The notes under the pieces were generated by a model. It saw nothing but the letters and a program-made list of their open reading frames with translations, was not told the DNA's origin and made no database searches. From Pseudoduganella violacea (GTDB lineage: Bacteria; Pseudomonadota; Gammaproteobacteria; Burkholderiales; Burkholderiaceae_D): DNA of 64,000 nucleotides. The stretch's first letter is position 1; each line of letters starts with the position of its first letter. The stretch covers positions 1-64,000 of the forward strand of contig NZ_JACHXD010000022.1 in NCBI RefSeq assembly GCF_014191875.1, in the 5' to 3' direction. The position numbers and the translations under genes are program-made. Positions 28,826 to 36,549 of the stretch are shown here, piece after piece.

Positions 28826-31249
28826 CTACGTTTCCATATCGGTGTCCGCCACATCCGCCATCACGATGCTATGATTGGTTGGCGCCATTCCCATCGCTTT
28901 CATCGTCCGGCGGTATTCATGGGCAAACGGCGCCAGGCCCCGGTCGGTTTCACCAATCGCCCCAAGAATCTCGCTGAGCTGCCCACCCGCTCCCTCCGTT
29001 TTGCAGAACAAGCGCACCGTCCCATAGTTGTTGCGGTCGGCCCCTCCCTGCTCATTTTTCAATCCGCTCGATACCAAATACAGGGCCTCGGCCATGCCTG
29101 CATTTTTGAATTGCATCAGAACGTCATGCATCTGCTTCGTAGTGGCGCTGGTGGTGTCGATAATCCATGCCTTCGCTTGCGGAAATTGCGCAGCAAGTTC
29201 CGGGGCTTGCCCAGTAGGCCCCTGTCCGTTGTTCACGCAAGCATTGATATCCTTGATAAAGATGTCCGCTGTCGCATATTCCTGACTGGCCGTGACACTC
29301 TTCACCTCATCGCCGATCACCTCTTCCGTTTCATAATAGGGGCGGTCATAGGCAATGCTCTTGGGCTTCGCATCCGTCGCATCGGGAAAGAGGATCTTTA
29401 CGGCCGATTGCGTCGATGCAATCAGACTGCGCATGCCATTGTGGGTAATTACTTTTTTTCCCCGCATGCCGACGCCTTGCGTATCGGGGATTTCCACATC
29501 CGAATCACTGCCATATCCGCCCTCAGTGTGGGGAGAAAGCGCCTCCATCTTCTCCAATGTGTGAATCATCAGCAATTGATTGGCCAGATCCAGCGAGCGC
29601 GCGATGTCCGCATTGGCCGGATCCAGGGTCAACGCCAGTTTGCTCATCTGGGTTCTGGTGCCGTCATCCCGCGCGGAACCGGCAATGTTCTTGAAGTTGG
29701 TACGGAAATCACTCAGGTACTGCCCATATTCTGCGGCCAGCGCATCCCGGCCGGCGCCGGCATCCTGACTGGCGGCAGGCGTGGCGCCGGTATCCTGGCT
29801 AGCGGCAGGCGTGGCGCCGGTATCCTGGCTAGCGGCAGGCGTGGTGCCGGCGGCGGCGGCAGTATCCTCGGCAGCAATATCGTAGGACGGAACGTCTTCG
29901 ATGCGGGTGCTCACCGACTGGTCTTCGGCGACGGCGACTTGATCCAGCAGCGCTTTCAACGACGCATGAATTGGCCCGCCAGGAGTCACGACCTCCGCGG
30001 CACCTCGATGCATATGAAAGGATCCGGAATCGATGAAGTTTTTCGTATTCAAGGTACGTACGGCGGAATAGATCAGCCGCTTACCTGTCGATTCCACCCG
30101 GGTAAATGCCAGCTCCAGAATATTGTTCGCCGCTCTTAAACCAGGCTCATGCTTCGAATTGCACAAGCCATTGATTTTATCGAGCACCACGTCGTGCCTT
30201 TGGTCGAGCGAATTCTGGAATGTCCGCAGCTCCTGCTCGAGCTTCTTCAATGCACGGACATGGGCTTCGGCATATACCGGTGGCATCATTCCCAGATTGA
30301 GGCGGAAGCTGCCGGCCGTGGCGGCGGCCGATGGCGCCGCGTGCCCAAAACTGGAGCGTTCAACCATGGCGGTATGCAAACCCATTTGCGCCGCCTCGGC
30401 GTTAACCAGACCGAGATAGTGGCTCATCAAAAACTCGGTGAACGAATTCCGCCCGGCATCGGGTGCCTTGCTTGTCTTGATAAAGTCTTTCGACAGCAGT
30501 GTCCGCGCATCGAAATTAACCATGACGGCGGGATAATCGTTATAGGCGCCCACCTGTAGCATCGTCAACCCGCGCAATTCTCCAGCCACATATTTCGCCG
30601 TATTGCTTCTGTATTTCAGCGATGCATCGTAGAGCTTGCTCGTCTCTGCGCTGATCGCTTGGCTGCGCTCCCCGACCGACAGGGCAGTAAAGGACTTGCC
30701 CAGTTTATGCAGCAACAACGTCGAAGCATTGGGGACCTGGCCCAGATTTGCTGGATACGACTTCTTCTTCGCGGTGTCGGTCACCACCAGGCCCTGCACC
30801 GCTTCCTTCGCCGTCCCTTTGATACTGCTGACTAAATCGTGATCGAAACTGCGCGAATAATGGCCCGCATGCGTTTGCTGGCCGGCAAAAATAGCGAGGC
30901 CGGATGATCCGGCGTTGAATGAACTGGCCAGACATAGCGTCCGGTTCAGCATTGCCGAGGCACTGCGCACATGGTCATTCGCACTGACCGCAAAGACGTC
31001 CCTCCGGGCCGAAATATGCGCCCCGGCATCGATGAGCGTCTTCGCCAATGGCGCGCCGATGGTCACCGGCATCTCCAGGTGGGCACGCATGGTACTCCCC
31101 TGGTGCCGCTTAAGGGCTCTTTCGGCGGCAGCATCTGACGGGGAAGACGCCAGTTCGGCGCTCGGCGATCGGGCGCGCTTATCGACTGGCGCGTCGATAT
31201 CCATCGCCTGGGAAGAGTTAGGGGAAGCTGAGTGTATTGCGCTGAACAT
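28826..31249 (-). CDS. Large candidate T3SS effector with Ala/Ser/Gln repeats (807 aa)
   Basis: A soluble 807-aa protein with lower GC content than its neighbours. The N-terminus (MFSAIHSASPNSSQAMD) is rich in Ser and Asn with little charge, a typical secretion signal, followed by a basic KRARSPS patch. Residues ~480-515 hold three copies of the decapeptide AASQDTGATP. The C-terminal 250 residues include THNGMRSLIAST and DTTSATTKQMH followed by SSGLKNEQGGADRNN, which resemble the aldolase-lysine region of fold-type I PLP enzymes; that is inference. The ATG at 31249 was chosen over 31273 because AAGAGG lies six bases before it. An hrp box at 31333 supports T3SS control. I do not recognise a named effector. 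Confidence 0.65.
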   Translation of the reverse strand: MFSAIHSASPNSSQAMDIDAPVDKRARSPSAELASSPSDAAAERALKRHQGSTMRAHLEMPVTIGAPLAKTLIDAGAHISARRDVFAVSANDHVRSASAMLNRTLCLASSFNAGSSGLAIFAGQQTHAGHYSRSFDHDLVSSIKGTAKEAVQGLVVTDTAKKKSYPANLGQVPNASTLLLHKLGKSFTALSVGERSQAISAETSKLYDASLKYRSNTAKYVAGELRGLTMLQVGAYNDYPAVMVNFDARTLLSKDFIKTSKAPDAGRNSFTEFLMSHYLGLVNAEAAQMGLHTAMVERSSFGHAAPSAAATAGSFRLNLGMMPPVYAEAHVRALKKLEQELRTFQNSLDQRHDVVLDKINGLCNSKHEPGLRAANNILELAFTRVESTGKRLIYSAVRTLNTKNFIDSGSFHMHRGAAEVVTPGGPIHASLKALLDQVAVAEDQSVSTRIEDVPSYDIAAEDTAAAAGTTPAASQDTGATPAASQDTGATPAASQDAGAGRDALAAEYGQYLSDFRTNFKNIAGSARDDGTRTQMSKLALTLDPANADIARSLDLANQLLMIHTLEKMEALSPHTEGGYGSDSDVEIPDTQGVGMRGKKVITHNGMRSLIASTQSAVKILFPDATDAKPKSIAYDRPYYETEEVIGDEVKSVTASQEYATADIFIKDINACVNNGQGPTGQAPELAAQFPQAKAWIIDTTSATTKQMHDVLMQFKNAGMAEALYLVSSGLKNEQGGADRNNYGTVRLFCKTEGAGGQLSEILGAIGETDRGLAPFAHEYRRTMKAMGMAPTNHSIVMADVADTDMET
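29761..29850 (-). repeat. Three tandem 30-bp units inside the effector gene
   Basis: Units start at 29761, 29791 and 29821, and encode repeats of AASQDTGATP. Units two and three differ from unit one by a few bases and from each other at one base, so copy number may vary between strains. Confidence 0.9.
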
Positions 31250-31332
31250 ATCTGGCCTCTTATGGATGAACAAGAACGTCGCGCTCCCGGCGCAATGCGG
31301 GGGAATGGAGCTGGGTCCAGGACGTTATTGTT

Positions 31333-31361
31333 TGAGTGCGGCACCAACCGAAAAGAGTTCC
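31333..31361 (-). promoter_or_regulatory. hrp box for the large effector gene
   Basis: Minus strand: GGAACT, 16 bases, GCACTCA. T in the sixth place is allowed in HrpL promoters; the G in CCAC is one mismatch. It is 84 bp before the effector ATG. Confidence 0.7.
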
Positions 31362-31449
31362 CTATTGCGAATGCGAGGGGCAGGGATGGGCAACGCAGGG
31401 GAGGCAGGCATCAGCGTGCGTGGCCGCACGGCGCAAGAAATGCAGCCGC

Positions 31450-31833
31450 TCAGGCCGGATGGCGGCGGCGCGCCAGCATGTCCATGATGGCGACCATGCC
31501 GCTGTCGCCCACTTCGCGCGCCACCTCGGCCGGGGAGACGCCGTCGGCATTTTGCACGGCCACATTGGCGCCGCGCAGCAGCAGGAAGCGGAGGAATTCT
31601 TCGCTGCCTTCGCGGATCACGCGAAACAGCGGGGTTTCGCCGGCGCCGCCCACGCTGTTGATGTCGGCGCCGTGCGCCAGCAGGGTGTCGATGGCGTCCT
31701 TGTTTTGCCAGGCGCTGGCGGCATGCACCGGCAGGTCGCCGGAGACGGCGCGCATATTGACGTCGAGCTCCCGCCCCGCGAATTCGGGCAGGGTGGACAC
31801 TTGCTGGAGCAACGCGCTCAGATCGTTCTTCAT
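31450..31833 (-). CDS. Ankyrin-repeat protein
   Basis: A 127-aa protein with about three ankyrin repeats: GDLPVHAASAWQNKDAIDTL, LAHGADINSVGGAGETPLF, LLRGANVAVQNADGVSPAEVA. Ankyrin repeats bind proteins; bacterial ones are often cytoplasmic partners or antidotes, sometimes effectors. The ATG at 31833 has GGAGATCCC before it; an upstream ATG (31890) lacks one. No hrp box was found before this gene, so T3SS control is not shown although it is next to an effector gene. Confidence 0.75.
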   Translation of the reverse strand: MKNDLSALLQQVSTLPEFAGRELDVNMRAVSGDLPVHAASAWQNKDAIDTLLAHGADINSVGGAGETPLFRVIREGSEEFLRFLLLRGANVAVQNADGVSPAEVAREVGDSGMVAIMDMLARRRHPA

Positions 31834-32264
31834 GGGATCTCCAGAAAAAGCCGGCACAACAATCGGTTTCGAAGGGATTAATATTGCCAAAGGGCAATTA
31901 TAGCCAAAAGTGTTGGGTGGAATCTATCGAAAACTCACTCGGTCATGATATTTGCTATGAACTCTCAAGCCACTTACTTGCAGCATGCCTGCAAATCATT
32001 CGTATCAGTTTTGAAATATTGCATTCCATGAAGAAATAACAATTCCCCGTCTCTCAGAGGGAAAGCCGCCGCCGCCGCGACGCAAGCGAGCACGGCGGAT
32101 ACACGCCGGGCAGCGCCCTTGTTCGGCTGCCGGGGCCATGCCAGTATATTGTCAAGACGTCTTGCCAATTTTGCAGGATAGCGGCCGGCCCAGGCAGCCG
32201 GCCGCCGTCTATTTCTGTCTGCCGTGTCGCCTAACCGTCGCGGCTCTCTGAGGAGACTCCGGCC
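31834..32264. other. Gene-free region between ankyrin and FeeM-like genes
   Basis: About 430 bp with no convincing frame. The left part is AT-rich (ankyrin promoter side), and the right part carries the 22-bp palindrome at 32148 and the leader of the FeeM-like gene. Confidence 0.6.
32148..32169. promoter_or_regulatory. 22-bp near-perfect palindrome, candidate operator
   Basis: ATTGTCAAGAC followed by GTCTTGCCAAT: eleven-base arms with one mismatch around a perfect CAAGACGTCTTG core, 95 bp before the FeeM-like start. It has the form of a dimeric regulator's operator. No regulator gene is next to it. Confidence 0.6.
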
Positions 32265-33056
32265 ATGACCCGCCCCCCTAACGCCGATACCGCCAGCGCC
32301 GCCGACCATGCCGGCGGCGCCATCCTGTCCCCGGACGCCGACGCGCCGCCGCAGCAAGGCTTGCAGCGCGATGATTTCGAACAGGCCGCGAGCCAGCAGG
32401 AAAAGCCCGATCTGGTGGGCGACGAGCAATTCTTCGGCATCCGCCTGGTCGATACGCCCGACGGGCGCAACAAGGCCAGCATGCTGATCAGCAAAATGTA
32501 CGCGTGGCGCGGCCTGGAGGGCGACCATGGGCTGACGGAAGACCCGAACCGGGTCACGCTGATGGCCCACCGCAAGGGCGAGCCGGTCGGCACCTTGACC
32601 CTGGGCCTCGATTCCACACGCGGCCTGCTGGCCGACCAGTTGTTCCAGGAAGAGATCGACGCCTACCGCGCACGCGGCGCGCGTGTCTGCGAGTTCATCA
32701 AGCTGGCCTTCGATATGGACGGCCAGTCGCGTCCCTTCCTGGCGGCCCTGATCCACCTGGCCATGATGTATGCGCGCGATATCCATGAATGCGAGCAGCT
32801 GTTCATCGAAGTGACACCGCGCCACAGCGGCTTTTATCAGCAGATGATGGGCTTCACCCAGTTGGGCGACGTCAAGGTCAACCCGCGCGTCAATGTGCGC
32901 GGCGTGTTGCTGCGCCTTGACCTCGCGTATATGAAGGAGCAGGTCGAGCTGTATGGCGGCAAGGGCGACCAGGCCGAGGGCGTGCGCTCCTTCTACCCGC
33001 TGTTCTTCTCGCCGCGCGAGGAAGCGGGCATTATCAACCGCTTGAAAACGATGTGA
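32265..33056 (+). CDS. FeeM-like N-acyltransferase (long-chain N-acyl amino acid synthase / exosortase-associated GNAT family)
   Basis: A 263-aa GNAT-fold protein. The N-terminal ~50 residues are disordered; then come FFGIRLVDTPDGRNKASMLISKMYAWRGL and MAHRKGEPVGTLTLGLDS, the strand pair of autoinducer-synthase-like acyltransferases, and EFIKLAFDMDGQSRPFLAALIHLAMMYAR. FeeM enzymes join an acyl-ACP chain to an amino acid. Related acyltransferases travel with PEP-CTERM/exosortase systems, and two PEP-CTERM genes follow 2 kb later. The stop overlaps the next gene's GTG start, so the products are made together. Confidence 0.75.
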   Translation: MTRPPNADTASAADHAGGAILSPDADAPPQQGLQRDDFEQAASQQEKPDLVGDEQFFGIRLVDTPDGRNKASMLISKMYAWRGLEGDHGLTEDPNRVTLMAHRKGEPVGTLTLGLDSTRGLLADQLFQEEIDAYRARGARVCEFIKLAFDMDGQSRPFLAALIHLAMMYARDIHECEQLFIEVTPRHSGFYQQMMGFTQLGDVKVNPRVNVRGVLLRLDLAYMKEQVELYGGKGDQAEGVRSFYPLFFSPREEAGIINRLKTM

Positions 33057-33955
33057 TCATGGCCGAATCCCACCAGCCCTCCCCCGCCTTCTCTTACGAG
33101 CGGGCGTTTTCCCGCAATATCGGCTGGCTCACCACCGCCGAACAGGCCACCTTGCGCGGCAAGCGCGTGGCCATCGCCGGCTCGGGCGGCGTCGGCGGCT
33201 ACCATCTGCTGACCCTGACCCGGCTTGGCGTCGGCTCCTTCCACCTGGCCGATTTCGACAGCTTCGACATCGTCAACTTCAACCGCCAGGCCGGCGCCTT
33301 CGTCTCGACCCTGGGCCAGCCCAAGGTCGAGGTGGTGGCGCGCATGGCGCGCGACATCAATCCGGAGCTCGAACTCAAGCTCTTTCCGCAGGGCGTGAAC
33401 CAGGACAATCTGGGCGAATTCCTCGACGGCGTGGACGTGTATGTGGACGGCCTCGATTTCTTCGCCTTCGACGCGCGCCAGCGCACCTACGCCGAATGCG
33501 CGCGGCGCCGCATCCCCACCACCATGGTGGCGCCGCTGGGCATGGGCGCGGCCTGCCTGAACTTCCTGCCGGGGCAGATGACGTTCGAGGAATTCTTCGG
33601 CTGGGGCGACCAGTCCGAACTGGAGAAAGCCCTGCGCTTCCTGGTCGGCCTGGCGCCGGCCGGCCTGCACCGGCCCTATCTGGTGGAACCGTCGGCGCTC
33701 AATCTGGCCGAGCGGCGCGGCCCTTCGACCGATATGGCCTGCCATCTGTGCGCCGGCGTGGCCGCCACCCAGGCGCTGAAGATGATGCTGGGACGCGGCA
33801 AGGTGCTGGCCGCGCCGCACGGCACGCATTACGACGCCTACCGCGACAAGATGGTGCATACCTGGCGGCCCGGCGGCAACCGCCATCCGCTGCAATGGCT
33901 GATGCTGCAGCTGGGACGGCGCAAATACGCCAAGCTGCTGGCGGAGCAGCTATGA
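33053..33955 (+). CDS. ThiF/MoeB/E1-like adenylyltransferase
   Basis: A 300-aa protein with the nucleotide-binding GSGGVGG loop (VAIAGSGGVGGYHLLTLTRLGVG, residues ~41-63), the ADFDSFDIVNFNRQ motif, and the downstream MVAPLGMGAACLNF segment. The family activates a carboxylate as an acyl-adenylate. The Cys of the usual thioester site is not obvious, though DMACHLCAGVAATQAL offers two cysteines. GTG 33053 overlaps the FeeM stop; ATG 33059 is the alternative. It overlaps the nitroreductase-like gene by 4 bp. Confidence 0.87.
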   Translation: MIMAESHQPSPAFSYERAFSRNIGWLTTAEQATLRGKRVAIAGSGGVGGYHLLTLTRLGVGSFHLADFDSFDIVNFNRQAGAFVSTLGQPKVEVVARMARDINPELELKLFPQGVNQDNLGEFLDGVDVYVDGLDFFAFDARQRTYAECARRRIPTTMVAPLGMGAACLNFLPGQMTFEEFFGWGDQSELEKALRFLVGLAPAGLHRPYLVEPSALNLAERRGPSTDMACHLCAGVAATQALKMMLGRGKVLAAPHGTHYDAYRDKMVHTWRPGGNRHPLQWLMLQLGRRKYAKLLAEQL

Positions 33956-35028
33956 GCGCGCCGCGCATCATCGAGCAGATCCTCGACCTGGCGCGCTGGG
34001 CGCCCAGCGGCGACAATGTGCAGACGCACCGCTTCGAAATCCTCGACGAGCAGCATGTGCGCATCCACGCCAGCGACACCAGCGCCCACTGCGTCTACGA
34101 CCTGGACGGCCACGCCAGCCAGATCGCCTTCGGCGCGCTGCTGGAAACCATGGCCATCGCCGCCAGCGAGCATGGCTGGCGCATGGACTTCACGCGCCAG
34201 CAGCGCGCGCCCGAATTCGACAGCGAGTTGATTTTCGACGTGGCGTTCACGCCCCAGCCCGGCCTGCAGCCCGATGCGCTGATCCCCAGCATCGCGGTGC
34301 GCGCCGTGCAGCGTCGCGCCATGCGCACCCGGCCGCTGTCGCCGGCGGAAAAGCAGGAAATGGAAGCGGCCGCAGGAGCAGGCTACCGCATCCGCTGGCT
34401 CGAAACGCCGGGCGAGCGCTGGCAGGCGGCGCAGCTGATGTTCCATAACGCCAAGCTGCGCCTGACCATGCCCGAAGCGTTCGAGGTGCACCGCCGCATC
34501 ATCCACTGGGGCGTGTCGCACAGCGAGGACCGCGTGCCGGACCAGGCCCTGGGCGTGGACGCCCTGACCCTGCGCCTGATGAAATGGGCCATGGCCAGCA
34601 ATTGGGGCCGCATGGCGACCATGAACACCCTGTTCGGCACCTGGCTGCCGCGCCTGCAAATGGATTTACTGCCCGGCCTGCTGTGCGGCGCCCATTTCGT
34701 GCTGCAGGCGCGCCAGCCGCTGCGCAGCATCGACGATCACGTGGCGGCCGGCCGCGCCGTGCAGCGCTTCTGGCTGACCCTGACCAGGCTCGGCCTGTTC
34801 ATGCAGCCGGAAATGACGCCGCTGATTTTTGCCCGCTACATCGCCGAAGGCCGCGCCTTCACGCGCGAGGCCGCGGTGCAGGCGCGCGCCGAGCGCCTGC
34901 GTCCGCAGGCCGTGGAATTAATGGGCGGAGAAAATGCCAACGCGGTATTTATCGGCCGCCTCGGCGCCGGACCGGCGCCGGCCGCGCGCGCCGTGCGCAA
35001 ACCCCTGGCGGAATTAATGCAGCGCTGA
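33952..35028 (+). CDS. Nitroreductase-like flavoprotein
   Basis: A 358-aa protein beginning IIEQILDLARWAPSGDNVQTHRFEI, the FMN-binding start of nitroreductases. The Asn/Arg pattern and MDLLPGLLCGAHFVLQA toward the C-terminus match the Rv3131/Acg-like large form. ThiF and nitroreductase domains are fused in some actinobacterial proteins (for example Rv1355c, as I recall), so separate but overlapping genes here are consistent with one pathway. It likely oxidises or reduces a product of the FeeM/ThiF pair. A strong terminator follows. Confidence 0.8.
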   Translation: MSAPRIIEQILDLARWAPSGDNVQTHRFEILDEQHVRIHASDTSAHCVYDLDGHASQIAFGALLETMAIAASEHGWRMDFTRQQRAPEFDSELIFDVAFTPQPGLQPDALIPSIAVRAVQRRAMRTRPLSPAEKQEMEAAAGAGYRIRWLETPGERWQAAQLMFHNAKLRLTMPEAFEVHRRIIHWGVSHSEDRVPDQALGVDALTLRLMKWAMASNWGRMATMNTLFGTWLPRLQMDLLPGLLCGAHFVLQARQPLRSIDDHVAAGRAVQRFWLTLTRLGLFMQPEMTPLIFARYIAEGRAFTREAAVQARAERLRPQAVELMGGENANAVFIGRLGAGPAPAARAVRKPLAELMQR

Positions 35029-35062
35029 AGCGCTATTCCAAACCTGATTTTCCCGCATGCTG

Positions 35063-35096
35063 GCCGGGATTAATTGCAGATTAATCCCGGCTTTTT
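35063..35096 (+). terminator. Terminator of the FeeM-ThiF-nitroreductase operon
   Basis: Twelve-base perfect arms GCCGGGATTAAT / ATTAATCCCGGC around TGCAG, followed by TTTTT. Confidence 0.92.
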
Positions 35097-35164
35097 CACG
35101 GCCCTGGCCAGCGGGCGCCGCCAGGCCAAAAAGCATGCTAACCTGTGCAATATTGAGCAACTTA

Positions 35165-35181
35165 CAATTTGCAAGTTATTG
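35165..35181 (+). promoter_or_regulatory. Upstream element shared by both PEP-CTERM genes (copy 1)
   Basis: CAATTTGCAAGTTATTG; a near-identical CAATTTGCAAGTATTG occurs before the second PEP-CTERM gene. A candidate site for the enhancer-binding activator of the sigma-54 promoter. The surrounding ~230 bp are AT-rich and gene-free. Confidence 0.55.
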
Positions 35182-35276
35182 ATTTTCAAGAGAAAAGTTA
35201 AAAAATGGGTGTCGGATAACTTTACACTTAATGCCATAGTGCATTTATTACCAAAGTGAAAGCCAGTGATAAGTCC

Positions 35277-35318
35277 TTGTTTTCAATAAAATAACATAAT
35301 CGTGGCATAGGAATTGCT
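35277..35318 (+). promoter_or_regulatory. Sigma-54 promoter with upstream TTGTTTTCAAT, PEP-CTERM gene 1
   Basis: TGGCATAGGAATTGCT at 35303-35318 has GG and GC separated by 10 bases, matching the -24/-12 consensus. TTGTTTTCAAT (35277-35287) precedes it by 15 bp, exactly as at the second gene. Confidence 0.8.
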
Positions 35319-35417
35319 TAAGGCTGTTGGTGACACTGCGTCAGGGACGTCACAAATCTTTATCTCTCATCGGATAAATACCTTTTCAATACTCACGCAT
35401 AATCACTGGAGATATAC

Positions 35418-36242
35418 ATGCAAGCCCTTACCCAACGAATCCGCGTCCTGGCCGCGCAGGCACTGGTCGCCGCCGGCGCCCTGGCAGCCTTCGACGCAGC
35501 GGCCGCCCCGGTCTTCACCGTCAACCCCAATGCCAACGGCGGCGTGCTGACCAATAACGGCGGCTCCTTCGAAGCCACGGCCATCAACGGCTTCTCCTCG
35601 AACCGCATCGTCAACACCACCGGCACCAACTACACCGCCAATGGCTACATCGTCTTCAACGGCTTCTCGCTGAACAGCGTGCCGGTGTCGACCGCGCTGA
35701 GCCGCGTCAACCTGGACTACGGCCTGTACGCCACCTTCAGCCAGACCTTCAACTGTTCCGGCATCCTGGCCCCGGGCGTGAAATGCCAACCGACCTCGCT
35801 GACCCTGGACCTGTATGGCGATCCGGGCAACGACAACACCTACCAGGTCGCGTCGGTCGGTGCCGATCCCACCGTGACCAAGGCCGGCGCCCAGGTGCTG
35901 CTGGCTTCGGCCAATGTGGTGTATGAAGGCGAGGGCGGCCTGAGCGAACAAGGCGGCGCCTACCAGAACGTGAACATGAACTGGCTGATGACGGCCGAAG
36001 GCAAGAACTACTTCGCCGCGCCGATCCCCTTCTACTCGGCGTCCTTCGCGGCCTTCAACAACACCTCCCAGGGCTTGAGCTGCGATGTGGCGAACTGCGT
36101 CGGCGCCAAAATCGTCGCCATCACGTCCGAAGCCGGCATTCTGGACTTCAACGGCAAACGCGTGCCGGAACCAGGCGCCCTGGCCCTGCTGGGCATCGGC
36201 CTGATGGGTCTGATCGCCGCCCGCCGCAAAAGCCTGATCTGA
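35418..36242 (+). CDS. pepA-like: PepA-like flocculation-associated PEP-CTERM protein (copy 1)
   Basis: A 274-aa secreted protein. A signal peptide ends near AAAA; the body begins APVFTVNPNANGG and holds LYATF, YGDPGNDNTY, LLASANVV and AFNNTSQGL, text shared with the flocculation-associated PepA family of Zoogloea and relatives. The C-terminus is a PEP-CTERM sorting tag: VPEPGALALLGIGLMGLIAARRK, meaning a VPEP motif, hydrophobic helix and basic end for exosortase. GGAG seven bases before the ATG is the ribosome site. A sigma-54 promoter lies 100 bp upstream. Confidence 0.9.
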   Translation: MQALTQRIRVLAAQALVAAGALAAFDAAAAPVFTVNPNANGGVLTNNGGSFEATAINGFSSNRIVNTTGTNYTANGYIVFNGFSLNSVPVSTALSRVNLDYGLYATFSQTFNCSGILAPGVKCQPTSLTLDLYGDPGNDNTYQVASVGADPTVTKAGAQVLLASANVVYEGEGGLSEQGGAYQNVNMNWLMTAEGKNYFAAPIPFYSASFAAFNNTSQGLSCDVANCVGAKIVAITSEAGILDFNGKRVPEPGALALLGIGLMGLIAARRKSLI

Positions 36243-36260
36243 TCGTCTAATTCGCAGGCC

Positions 36261-36307
36261 ACGGCCCGCAGCGCGCCTTGCACGGCGGCTGCGGGCCGTT
36301 TGTTTTG
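36261..36307 (+). terminator. Terminator after PEP-CTERM gene 1
   Basis: Perfect 12-base arms ACGGCCCGCAGC / GCTGCGGGCCGT with a 15-base loop, followed by TTGTTTT. Confidence 0.82.
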
Positions 36308-36413
36308 GGTCCGCCGGCCGCCTGCGTTTCTCCTGCAAGCGTTTGATTCAAAAGGTGAAACATGAAAGTTACTGCCGGAAATATTTACACCTTTTGAGAA
36401 AACGCAAACATTG

Positions 36414-36429
36414 CAATTTGCAAGTATTG
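36414..36429 (+). promoter_or_regulatory. Upstream element shared by both PEP-CTERM genes (copy 2)
   Basis: CAATTTGCAAGTATTG, differing from copy 1 by one missing base. It is 35 bp before the -24 element, closer than at gene 1. Confidence 0.55.
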
Positions 36430-36438
36430 TCTAAGCCA

Positions 36439-36480
36439 TTGTTTTCAATCATGCCAGCTGAGCTAGGCATGCTACTTGCT
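36439..36480 (+). promoter_or_regulatory. Sigma-54 promoter with upstream TTGTTTTCAAT, PEP-CTERM gene 2
   Basis: AGGCATGCTACTTGCT at 36465-36480 keeps GG-N10-GC. TTGTTTTCAAT at 36439-36449 is again 15 bp upstream, as at gene 1. Confidence 0.75.
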
Positions 36481-36549
36481 CAAAATAAATCGTGGCCCGG
36501 CAGCACAACAGCCATTGGCAATCCGAAGGATCCCTGTATTGGAGGCATG

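Noticed and set aside
29761..29850. CRISPR-like short repeats
   Set aside because: Contiguous in-frame 30-bp units without spacers inside a coding gene.
31910..31925. CCACCCA-like half site upstream of the ankyrin gene
   Set aside because: The GGAAC half is missing at the right spacing, so no hrp box is claimed for this gene.
32265..33056. LuxI-type homoserine lactone synthase
   Set aside because: The acyltransferase pattern and neighbours fit FeeM/exosortase-associated enzymes; no LuxR gene is near.
36343..36549. Long N-terminal extension of the second PEP-CTERM protein
   Set aside because: It would be translated across the sigma-54 promoter, and a GGAGG and signal peptide mark the later start.
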